Shown here in pieces: positions 1 to 10,330 of a stretch of 64,000 nucleotides of DNA (position 1 is its first letter; every line of letters begins with the position of its first letter). The notes beneath the pieces were generated by a model. The model had not been told where the DNA came from and ran no database searches. It saw nothing but the letters and a program-made list of their open reading frames with translations. A program made the translations under genes and the position numbers. Source of the DNA: Monocercomonoides exilis (lineage: Eukaryota; Preaxostyla; Oxymonadida; Polymastigidae); contig LSRY02000034.1 in NCBI GenBank assembly GCA_001643675.2, positions 620,001 through 684,000 of the forward strand, written 5' to 3'.

Positions 1-300
1 AAAAGTTTATGAAAAAATAACATCTGAAAATTTGAAAAAAATATTAGCAACCATAACAATTGTTATCAATTCAACAACGAATTTTGAATAAAGAAAAAGT
101 TTGTTGTTGTTTAAATGATAAAACAAAATCTTCTTTTATTTTCAGTTTTAACAGGTTTTTAAGATTGTTATTTTGTTGTCAAAGTTGTTTTTTTTTTCAA
201 AATGCAGAAGAAATATTTGTTTTTTTGAATAAGCTCATCTGATATTTAAATATTCAAAATTTGAAAGACCGTAGTGAAATCTTTAAGTTCAAGCACTTTT

Positions 301-751
301 AAAGGGGATGGCTATGAGAAATAATATGGAAAAGCTGCTTCTTCATTATTCCAAGAGTTTTTGAGTATATATCTTGTTGGAGATCACATATTGGGTTGAA
401 AGAATAATCTACGTTTGGAGTTCGTTTATAATGAAGTTTCAAAATGTTAGACTTTTGTCTATTTTTGCATAGTTTTCAGAAAAGCATGCGGAAATGAATG
501 AAAATGAATAAAAGTAGGATTTCTCATCATTCAGGCTGAATATCAAGTTGGGAGAGTGAATTCATATGGAAAGTACCCAGAGTGAAGGGATTGGCAAGGA
601 AATGACGGATGATATTTTCTTCCGAAAACAATCTGTTTTGATGGATGATGAGGGTGGAATTGAAAAGAAAATCCAAAACTCACTTTTTAAGGGGGTTGAG
701 AATCATACGCATTTGTGGGCGGAAAGAACATTTGAAAGAATAAAAAGCTAA
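301..751 (+). pseudogene. Decayed gene fragment (copy A), related to 9737-10330
   Basis: No intact reading frame spans this stretch, but it resembles the sequence near 10.1 kb. The 27 bases at 488-514 are identical to 10089-10115, and the homology resumes at a 'gttgggagag' block. An open segment at 566-751 (61 codons, with ESTQSEGIGKE and WAERTFERIKS) parallels a KSSQDEAILKE segment in the other copy. A ttttcag acceptor-like motif precedes the shared block in copy A and tttcag precedes it in copy B, so the ancestral gene probably had an intron there. In-frame stops and frame changes separate the pieces. Function unknown; one frame of copy B briefly reads YDGHGVGRA, which resembles the PP2C-type YDGHGG motif, but that is too little to name the family. 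Confidence 0.35.
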
Positions 752-760
752 TCAGATGCT

Positions 761-2313
761 AAATCAACAGAAAATAGATGGAATCAGAATTTTTATTGGA
801 GGAAAACTATTACCAATGATATGAAATACTGATATAGACTATAAAATATGTTCTGAAGGTTTGCTGTTGTTTTTTTTTTTTTTAAGTGATTATTCTATTT
901 GCTTTCATTCAATTTCTTGAAAGAGAAAGGTGTTCGATGACTATGAAAAGGAATGGAAAAGTGCAGAAGGAGAGAAATAGAAAGAGAATGAAGAGTATCA
1001 TTATTCGATTCAGATATGACGTTGATGCGATAGAGAGGACTGAGCCAAATGGGTGAATGGTTCGAAGGTTTCTCCTTCAAAGAAGAATATTCAGGAGTGA
1101 AAGATAAAGCCCAAAGAAGAGAATTTCGCTGAATATCTCTGTGGACATTAGTTAGCATTAATCTTCATAGTTATCGACCATCAATCGCTTCATCAATTTG
1201 TTGATCATCCTTTTTGCCATCCTTTTTCATTCAATTAATCAACATCATATAAAATAAATACATCATCTTCGCCATTATCCTTTTCAACTTTTTTGACTAC
1301 TTTTCATTCTGCATCCGTTTCAAGAATCACAAGAGAAATGAAGAAGAAACAAAGAAAATTATTGATGAATGAAATAATCACAAATAATAATGAGCAATGG
1401 GAAAAGTGAAATAAAGCCGATTGATGAATAACGAAAAAGAGAAAGAGATGACGATTATGCAATGAGATGACGTTCAACACGAAAAAGGGAAAGATATGTT
1501 CGCTGAGAATAAATATGAAAAATGGAATTATTCGAAACTCAAAACAATGAAATTCAAAAGAAATCAATTGGATGAAAAAAATGCAACGAATCAACAAAGA
1601 AATTTGAAATGTGATAAAGCTTTTGAATCAAAGAAATAGAATTATAAAATTTATAATTCTCCGAGAGGAAAGCAAATAATCACTATTTCAACTTCTGTTT
1701 TTTTGAATGTTGTAATCGTGTATTTTTCATTTCCTTTTCTACCAATAAAAAAGCTTTCAATATCTACAACAAGAATAAGTATTTCATTTTATATTTGAGA
1801 TGTTCTTGAACATTTTTTTGAAAAAAACGATTGAATTATTAAGAATATCATTATTGTTTCAAAACCCAATAAAAGTTGCTTTTAAAATACATTTGAAAAA
1901 ATGAATCCATCATTCTCACGTAACTGTGTGCATCCCAATAAAATACAATTATGAAATATTAGATTATTTTAATTGATTTCATCCCATATTAATTGATTTG
2001 AAAATCATTTGTTTTGTGTTTTTGAACAGTTTAATAAACTGTTTCATTTTTGGTGTTTAAAAAAAAATGATCAAAACCAACATACAGATATAGCATTGAA
2101 AAATTATTCAAGTTTATTGATTATTTATTGAATTGATATTCTATTCTATAATAATAATCTAATTCATTATCTGATTGCATCTTCGTGTTCAATACAACTT
2201 GTGCATTTTCTTTTTTGCAAAGCTTTTGAAAATGAGTTCTTATGCAACAATGATGGTGTGAATCATATTTATTTTTGACTCTCCATATCGCATATTTGTT
2301 TTATTTACTATTT
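761..2313. other. Spacer without an intact gene
   Basis: This AT-rich stretch has only short reading frames. Around 890-1610 the composition is slightly richer and purine-biased on the plus strand, with broken peptide-like pieces such as MGEWFEGFSFKEEYSGV. It may hold more decayed coding sequence, but I cannot assign a frame or family. Nothing else recognised. Confidence 0.4.
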
Positions 2314-4030
2314 CTAAATAACTTTTAATCTTTCTCTCTTTTCTTTGACTGAACGGCAAACATTCACATTGAGTGTATCAACAGTTAATGTTCCCCTTGT
2401 TCCAACTGTTCCTTTCATCCATACTCCATCTCCCTCCTTCCTTTTGACTCCACTGATATTGCATTCTGAAAAAATCAAACTCGTCATTCCTTCTGAAAAT
2501 TCAATGGCTGAATGAGCTCCAAATGCAAGTGTTCCACCAATCGCAAATCGATTCATTTTCAGACTCCCACCTTGCCCATTTACAGTGCTGTATTCAAATG
2601 CCACGCTCGATGTGCTCTCTGATATATGAGCAACTGAGCAGTCTGTGAGTGTGAGTGATGAGCTGGTCAAACCAATGAGCGATGTTGCACTCGATAACGA
2701 AAATGGAATTTGGAACGCAACGTTCTTTATTGAGCTTGCACTCTGAACATTTATCAAATACGAAGATATCATTCCACTGGGAACCTTTCATTCACATTCG
2801 TCTTGTTAATCCCACAATACACCTCCCATTCGTATGATCCTGCCATCGAAACAACTTCTTCCAACTCAAACCCTGCATCCAACACAACATTCTTTTTTGA
2901 CGAACTGAATCTGTTCTGTGCTGCTTTGGTGATCGTTTTGCATGGAAAATAGATCAGCCCACAAAACCATGAGTCATATTCTCCACATCCATTCACCTTA
3001 TTCCCCACATGTGCTGCTCCTGAAAATGCTTCCAAAAACACATTCAATGGGAATATTCCCATCCCTCCCACATTCTGGTCATATCCAATCAACTCATCAT
3101 ATATTTATGCATTGTGTCCAACATTCAGCTTTGAGGTTGTTATTGTTCCATTTGTCATCCCACTCACATTCACAAACATATTATTCTCTCCCAATGTTGC
3201 ACCACAACCAACAAAACTCACTGAGGATATCGTAAAATCAAATGAGCTATCTGCCAACCACAGCATCACCCCTCCTCCATATCCACTGCACTTTGTTTTG
3301 TTGAATTTTGTTGTTCCTCCGATATGTGATGTTGATGTCCCAATTCGGGCTTTGCTTGTCGAAGACGCTAACTCAATCTTTATCCCTCCGCCATTCCCAT
3401 CCACGCATTCACATCCTTCTATTGTTGTGTTCCACACCACAAATGTCTCTGCTCCCTTCACACTCTTTGCTATCACCACTCCATCTCCTCCTGTCCGATT
3501 CACATTCCGAATTGTCACATTCCCCAGCAAACTCTCTCCAGATGACGATCCTGCTGATGATAATTCATTTAACAAAGTTTGTGTTATTTTCATGTTTTTT
3601 ATCTCCACATCAATCATCTTCAGCTGACTAAGTGCCACTTCAAACACAGACGACGAAATCCCACTCCCTTCTGATGTCGAAGAGTTGATCACCACATCTT
3701 CCAGCGAAAGAGTCCATCTCCCCACAGACACCACAAACACACTTTGTGATGGGCTTCTTGTCGCATTGTGATCGATCCCCACATACCCCAACTCCAGTTT
3801 ACCAGCAGATGTGCTTAACAGCGTTGTCGAAGTCGAAGAAAGCGCACTTGTCCCAATCACACTCACCGTCTTCCCTCTCCCTGTTATTATTATTTTCTTT
3901 TCCCCAACACTGATCGTTGCCCCTTTGGGGACACACCTCCTATCCAGTACTGTGATTGTCGAGCTCAGCTGTTCCATGCTCGACCCCACTGCATGCTCCA
4001 TTGTCTTACCGGAGCAAACTCACTCATTCC
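2314..4030 (-). pseudogene. Beta-helix (pectin-lyase-like) surface protein pseudogene
   Basis: Three minus-strand segments follow each other with the same Ser/Thr/Gly-rich, hydrophobic-alternating pattern as the large genes at 13.2-24.4 kb and 52.0-54.6 kb. They are 4001-3105 (298 codons), 3092-2769 (107 codons) and 2772-2314 (152 codons). The first two are in the same frame and are separated by one in-frame TAA just after NVGHNA. The second and third are joined by a frameshift near 2770. Family hallmarks are visible: GKTMEHAVGSS near the start, the glycine signatures GNGGGIKIEL and CSGYGGGVMLWL, and an NGCGEYDSWFCG...FPCKTITKA block equivalent to the CG-x4-PCKT motif that opens each module in the 3638-aa protein. 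No signal peptide or membrane helix remains, so both ends are missing. Upstream of 4001 another frame carries CVGGSDINTLYG, pointing to one more frameshift. Non-functional as it stands. Confidence 0.75.
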
Positions 4031-4616
4031 ATACAGAGTGTTTATATCACTTCCACCAACACAAACGAACTGTTATTTATCAAATTCACAGAAAAACAAC
4101 TTCATTTATGTATTCTCCATGCGAAACATAATGAAAAAGAATAAAAATACTGTGACAAATCATCTCTAATTATTGCGCTCAATTCTAGGAAAGGATTATT
4201 CAATAAAAAAAGGTTGCATTAATTATTTGTTGTTTGGAGAAATTGATTGATCTGACTGGAATTCAATATAGCTTTATGTTACTATCCATAGTGAAAATGA
4301 ATTGAAAGAAAAGACGATTTTCGAATAAAGTGAGATTACAAATTTCCATTTTTGTTAAAATGGAAATTTCACCGATCAGAATGACTTCGCTATCTTGTAA
4401 CAAACTTTATGAAAAAGTTATTCAACATTTTTCCATAATGCTTTTTTTTCATTCAAGTTCGGCAATTCAAAATAATGATTCAGAGGTATTTCTTATGATA
4501 AAAGAATTAATGAGGAAGATTTCAAAATTTTTCAATTATTATTTGCCTTATTTTCTATTTTTTCTCCATATCTTGTTTTAAGAATAAATTTTCTTTAGCC
4601 ATCAAAACTTTGGAAA

Positions 4617-4656
<40 letters not shown>

Positions 4657-5459
4657 AAAAGAAAAAAGAAAAAATAAGAAAGAAAGAAAGAAAAATCTGA
4701 AATAATAAAAATACATTTATCCTTTTCCACATCTTTTTTCTTATTTTTTTGCACCAATTATAATTCAATATCGAAATTTGGGTGATTTTTTTTGACTTCA
4801 TATAAATAGATCAAAAATTGAAAAAAGAATATAAATTGTGGTATTTATTGATCATATAGTTAAATTGATTTTTGACAAGTATTTAGCTTTTATTTCTGTC
4901 ATATATATTTGTTTTATTTTTTCTCCCCAAAAAGACATACCTTTTTAATGTTTTTGGTGAAAAAGGATATTATGATCAAGTTTCAAAAAAAATTAAAAAA
5001 TCAATCTTTAAAAGGAAAATATAATTTCAAGTTTCAAAACTTGCAATACAAAAATTTTTGAAGAAAATATTATTCGTAGAACATTATGGATGGCTTTATA
5101 TACATAAATTTTGTGTATTTTCAAAAGAAGTTGCGATGCGTTTTATATTAATTTAGCTGAAACTTCATCATTAAGTTCCTGTTATTGCTGAGCAGTTCAA
5201 CGGATTCAGCAAACGAAGATTATGCTATTTTGGAAACTGCAGTTTATAAAAATAATTGACTCAATCTCAAAACTTCTCTTTTTATCCTTTATGCAAATTC
5301 AGTTAAAGCTCACTTCTCAATACACCGCATCGTTTCCTTCATTTTCATTCTTCATTTAAAAATACTCCTTTTGTTTGCTGCGAACTTTTAAAAAGTTCCT
5401 GCTCTTGCAACTCTTGTGCAGAAATCAATATTAAATTCGTCCCAACCATCATTTGTTTT
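4031..5459. other. AT-rich intergenic region with tetranucleotide repeat
   Basis: No convincing gene. It is very AT-rich and has only short chance frames. It contains the AAAG microsatellite listed separately. Nothing else recognised. Confidence 0.5.
4617..4694. repeat. (AAAG)n microsatellite
   Basis: A run of about ten uninterrupted AAAG units from 4617 is followed by an imperfect A/G continuation to about 4694. It lies in non-coding DNA. Confidence 0.9.
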
Positions 5460-7060
5460 TTGTTCAGTCTATTTCTTTCCCCTTTTCATCATCATCTTCC
5501 TCTTTCTCTTGATCATCCTTTTCTTTCGTTCCAGCTTCCCCTTCATTTGACTCTCTCTCCACCATAGCTCTCATCTCTCCAGGTGGCAACAATTTCTTTT
5601 GCTTCACAAGCAACTCACTTTGATGATCAAAATTGATATCCTTTCACTCTTCTTCCAAACCTTCTATCTTCTCTTTCTCTTCCTTCGGCTCTCGGCATCA
5701 GCAGCAATTAAACAATGGCATACCCTGTTCTTCCCTTCCTTGTGGAGTTTGACACGCACTGAACACTTTTCCCTTTCTCTTCACCTTCACTTGCTCTTTC
5801 CTATGTTCTCTTACAGAATCGATTGGGTTGAGCTTCATGGAAGCTTTCTGAGTCGTCGAAGCTCTATTTAATTGGCCGTTCTGTGAGTGTTATCAATCAG
5901 CAAGAATTCAGATTGTGGAATAAGTTGCAGCTTGGGAGAAGAAGAAGAGGAAGGGAATGAAGGAGAAGGAGCAAATGGTTGAGGAATTGATTATTCCCTC
6001 TTTCAAATACGATTCTTAAAGAAGAAAATAGTTCTTGTTGTTGAGGAGCTCGCTCAGTGACTTCGATATGGCGGTTCTTCTACTCTCATGGACTATGTAC
6101 CGCTGTGGCTGTTTTGCGCTGCCTTTTGTAGGAGCGTGGAGAAGCTGCGTGCGTTCTTCAGGCAGTGGATAAAGCATGTAATGGTGTGATCGGTATGGCA
6201 TAGAATTCGTACTAAGGCAATCAATGGATGCAGCAAAGGTGAGTACAGGAAAGAACGCAGTCGAGACAAAGTGGGCGAATGACCTTGTGTGCGAGGAGTA
6301 GCTGGACATGAACACCATTCTTCTTCTTCTTCTTCTTCTTCTTCTTCTTCTTCTCTTTAGAAACACTCTCCTTTTCTTCATCCTCTTCATCCTCCTCCTC
6401 CTCCGTATCTTCTCTTGTTCCTCTTTTTCCCAACAGGTGCATACAGATTAAGCAAAGCACAAGCAGTTATTATTTTCGCTATGTCAGTCGCAGTTGGTGA
6501 AACCAGTACATCAACAAGATTCTACCCAACACCTCAGCTCAGCAAACGACGCAACAGCTCTTCCTTCGTAACTGTTGGCTCGTTATTCGCTTCTTTATCC
6601 TTCTCGTTTCTCTTCTCCTTCGCATCCCCATTCATCACACTTCCATCATATCCCCTCCGTGGCATTCCACCATATCCTCCATCTCATTTTCCTTCACCAT
6701 CTCCTTCTTCATCCAGCCCTCTTCCTTCTGCAAGCGCCTCGATGAATTCCTACGCGTTGTTCCGCACAATTGCCTGTGGTGAGTACATCAGCTCGACAAG
6801 CTCGTTAAACAGCGCCTTGTCAAGCGAGCTGACAAACAATTTAACGACTTGGTGGTCAGCGAGAGTAGAATAGAAGAAGCCATGTCGCTGAATTCTGCAC
6901 GCGGCGAGTGCAGCAGGCAGTGGATGAGCTGGAGAATGCTGTGGCGCAGAAATTCAAAGTGGAACTCGACACCGTTGGTGATGAACTTGTTAGTCACACG
7001 AAGAGAAGAAGAGACAAGAGGATACCATCGGAAACTGAATGTGAATATAATTGTGTGTTT
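5460..7060 (-). pseudogene. Decayed helical (ARM-like) repeat protein
   Basis: This stretch is GC-richer than the surrounding spacer and, read on the minus strand, gives protein-like pieces in changing frames. About 6880-6715 reads KLFVSSLDKALFNE, LVELMYSPQAIVRNNA, a stop, then EFIEALAEGRG. About 6610-6420 reads EANNEPTVTKEELLRRLLS, a stop, then NLVDVLVSPTATDIAK and IITACALLNLYAPVGKK. About 5630-5460 reads ELLVKQKKLLPPGEMRAM followed by an acidic tail and a stop. Leu-rich amphipathic helices of the pattern LVxxLxSPxxxxxxxAxxxL are typical of armadillo/HEAT repeats. Several stops and frameshifts rule out a working gene without heavy splicing. Intact relatives may exist elsewhere in the genome. 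The exact family and limits are uncertain; the plus-strand frames here look like shadows. Confidence 0.5.
6317..6355. repeat. (CTT)n trinucleotide repeat
   Basis: A run of about 13 CTT units inside the decayed ARM-like region. On the minus strand it reads as poly-Lys/Arg/Glu depending on frame, and it probably helped to break the frame. Confidence 0.9.
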
Positions 7061-7424
7061 GTGAACAATGATTACGAATGAGTGAAAAAGTGGGTATCAA
7101 AATGAAGAAGAAAAAGAATTAAAAAAAAGAAAAAAAGAAAATTTTGTGAAATGAAATTTCAATTAATAGTTTCTGGCAAACCCCATAAACCTGATCAATT
7201 GCTTTGCAACAGCGTCTTTCAGCAAATAACCTCTTTTCACTAAGCAAGACAATTGATAAATCATAGCTATTTGTCCACCATCATAACTATTCATCATTTG
7301 AGAGTGAACAAATAAATTTATATAAAGATAAATATTTGAAAAGCAAAATACAGATTAACAAAAATAAATGAAACAATTAATAAAATATATTTTATTTTAC
7401 AGAAAAATTCAAAATTTCCATACA
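7061..7424. other. AT-rich spacer
   Basis: No gene-like sequence; low-complexity A/T-rich DNA. Confidence 0.5.
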
Positions 7425-8650
7425 ATACTGGTTCCCCACGGGTCATGGTGTTGAGTCCCCTCAGCCTGCGGATGTCGTCGAAGCCGCAGACCATAAACTG
7501 TTCAACAGAAAATGCACAGCGCAGCGAAAACGGCACGTCCATCGACAGAAAAGCGCCACAGACGACACTGGCACACAGATTAATTTCATTCTACTGCTTC
7601 ACTTTGAACGAACACCCTTAGCTGTGCTTGACGGATGGCAGGCTTGTTGGGGAGGGAGAAAAGGAAAAAGAAGAAGAAGAAGAAGAAGAAGGTAGTGGTG
7701 ATGATGGTGATGAAATGGGAAATGAAGAAGAAGTGAATGAAGATGATTTGTTAGTTGATGCAAACGTTGAGAAAGTGAATGGTGTTTCAATAATCTGTTG
7801 ATGAATCCTTCTTCGATTTTTGATTTCAGGAAGAAAATCTGAGCAAAGAGTGGTTAGAATCTTCACAGGCTTATTTTTCGTCTCAGCTTCTTTCTTCTTC
7901 TTTAATGAGAAACCTTTTTTCTGTGCCTTTTTTATGCATCTGCCAAATCCTTCTTTTCCTTTTTCTCTTCCTTCTCAATATCCGCACGAATTCCCTAGCT
8001 TGCTGTACATGTTGCGTGGTTCAGAAGGATGCTTTGTGGCTCAAATATATCCCCCGTAGCTTTCATGTTGCTGCTTGCAAATACACCTGCATTGCTCAAC
8101 TGTCCTTCACAAGAATCGCTCGAGGGATACCCAGCGAGAAGGAAGAAATGGTAGAAGGAAGAGAAGGAGAAGAAGAAGGAGGAGAGGAAGAAGATATGTT
8201 CAATAAAGAGACAGAGCTTGGGCTAATTATGTCCATGGACTTCTGGGTAAGTGATGAGGATTTGGTGGAGGAAGACGTAGAAGTAATGGGCTTCGGGGAA
8301 GAGCCAGTCAGAACAGAAGTGGAAGATAATTGGGCAAGATGCAAAGGGAAAAAAGAGGAGTGGCAAATGTTGAGGAAGCTGTGATGTTTTGAGTGTGCAG
8401 CTGTGCAGATGAGAGTGTGCTGAAGAATGAGAAAATTATCTAATGATGTTCATCTTCCTCATCAACTCCTTCTTCTCTTCCCACGTCCATCCTCCTCCTT
8501 TCTGTTGTTGACTGCGCGAGCCTTGTGTTGAAAGCATCAATTTGCGATGCGCAAAACTCATCATCTCCTTCGTCTTCGTCTTCGCCTTTGGCTCTTCCTG
8601 CTATCTCCCTTTCATCTGATCCGCACAAAATTCGTTTCTGAAATCCACCT
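7425..8650. pseudogene. GC-richer island of decayed coding sequence
   Basis: The composition rises sharply relative to the flanks, and protein-like pieces appear on both strands. Minus 7425-7560 reads SMDVPFSLRCAFSVEQFMV then CGFDDIRRLRGLN. Plus 8085-8384 reads SFTRIARGIPSEKEEM, an acidic stretch, then MFNKETELGLIMSMDFWVS. Minus 8628-8440 has an acidic frame with DAFNTRLAQSTTERRR. No single frame stays open and no domain is recognisable. The acidic Glu/Asp-rich stretches resemble the low-complexity linkers of the helical-repeat proteins in this genome, so I read it as a continuation of the same graveyard. The coding strand is undecided. Confidence 0.3.
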
Positions 8651-9736
8651 TCTTTTCCTCTTCCATTTGAACATGCAATCCTCTCTCTTCGCTCCTTTGA
8701 AGTGTAAAAAAACCGAAAAGATAATTGTAATGCGCTTTAATGATCATATCCCCTTCTCAAACCCATTCACACATTCAGCACAGTCATCACACGGAATCTG
8801 TTCGGAGTGCTAAAGCAGAGCGGAATGCGCCTCTGCGGAAGAGGAAAACAGTTCTGATGCACGTCCAGAAATCCAACAGAAGGCATTTGAAGCTATAATG
8901 TCGATGTTAAGAGAAAGCAAACTGAATGAAATAATGATTGGTGTGTGCAATCAAGCTGCTGATTGAACAGAATATATGAATTTGAAAGTTGAATGTGAAG
9001 CAGCACGAAGTGAGAAGAAATATCAAAGAAGAAGTGATTGAAGTGTGTGAATATATCTTGCGTTGATAAATCGATTGCTGCGAAATGAAACTCATAAAGT
9101 AATGTGTAATATAAATGTTGTTGATAGGCAAAAATATCGTCACATGTGCTCAATAAAGAAGGAGCAAATCTTCCTAGTTGCGAAATTTTTGGTTGATGTT
9201 CCGTAAATAGTCAATGAAGAAAGATTTTCTCAGAGTCATTTGATTTTCTTTTCGCATTTCCCCCTCCTTTTCCCTCAAAAATCGAAAATGATACTATTTC
9301 TCAATTTCTTTTCTTTTCCATTCACCTCTTCCATTCGAGCACCAAAATCATCAGAAAATATCAATCCCCTCCTTTTCTTCATCTTTCCCTGTCTCTTCCA
9401 AAAAACGTTCTTCTCCTCTCATAAAAGTTACCCCCTTTTCATATGAACATTTCTCATTTTCCTTCTTCTTTCCCGCCTTTGCCCTCTTTTCCTTTTTTTC
9501 AAATTCCATTTCTCCAATTTGTCTCAAATATCTTCCTCACAATCCCCAGTCACTTCTCTATATATTTTCTACATTTTCTTCTATAAATCTCCACTTGCTC
9601 TTCTCCATCCCTCTGTCTCCAAATTTTGTTTATTCAAAAATCATTCTTGAAATATTAACATTCCAAAAACCACTCAACTCCCACCCCCTGCAACAAAAAA
9701 TATTCTTCCATCTCTTCTCTGCCCCATATCTCTCAT
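8651..9736. other. Spacer; strongly pyrimidine-rich at 9240-9735
   Basis: No intact gene. From 9240 to 9735 the plus strand is strikingly C/T-rich (few G), with frames full of Ser/Phe/Pro. The minus strand gives Lys/Glu-rich broken frames such as FLEETGKDEEKEGIDIF. It may be a remnant of a Lys/Glu-rich gene, but this is not supportable beyond composition. Confidence 0.35.
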
Positions 9737-10330
9737 GTGCCATGTGTTGATGAGATAAACATCAAATACTTCTTTTGGTGGTTGAGAATATTATTAAAGG
9801 AGATGATCATGACAAAAACAGAAAAAACACCTCTGGACATCCACCACGATGTGTACGGGCTGAAAAGACCCTTCAGTGAGATATTCAATGTATTTTGTGG
9901 AGATGCATTCCATGCTGTATTTGACCATTCTGAGGCTGAAATGAAGAGATTGAATTTTTATATTATGATGGCTGTGGAAATGTGAGTGTTTGGCAAAAAA
10001 CAGTCGAAGAGCAGTTTGGTCTTTATTTATTTTTCTATATATGAATATTTATCTGTTGAATGTTTTTGTGTTTCTTTCAGGGCAACAGGCGGAAATGAAT
10101 GAAAATGAATAAAAGGGGATATCTCGTTGTGTATGATGGCCATGGAGTTGGGAGAGCGAATTTATACAAAAAGTTCCCAGGATGAAGCGATTTTGAAGGA
10201 AATTTGCGCTGGCATTTTTGCAAACTGATTGGATTTGAAAAGAAAGGAAAATTTTCAGTTTTTTCAGAACAGCAGGAAATCTATGTGTTCGAGAGAGACA
10301 TGTGAATTTAGGACAGCATGACGGGAACTG
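9737..10330 (+). pseudogene. Decayed gene fragment (copy B), related to 301-751
   Basis: An open frame at 9737-9985 includes the peptide VYGLKRPFSEIFNVFCGD followed by FHAVFDHSEAEMKRLNF. Shifting frame near 9960 gives YDGCGNVSVWQKTVEEQFG, suggesting one frameshift. A tttcag acceptor-like site at 10075-10080 is followed by the block shared with copy A (10089-10115), and then MAMELGERIYTKSSQDEAIL and KEICAGIFAN, parallel to the 566-751 frame of copy A. Stops and shifts break every frame. The parent family is not identified. The two copies are about 9.6 kb apart in the same orientation, so they are either a dispersed duplication or two members of a family that died in place. Confidence 0.4.
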
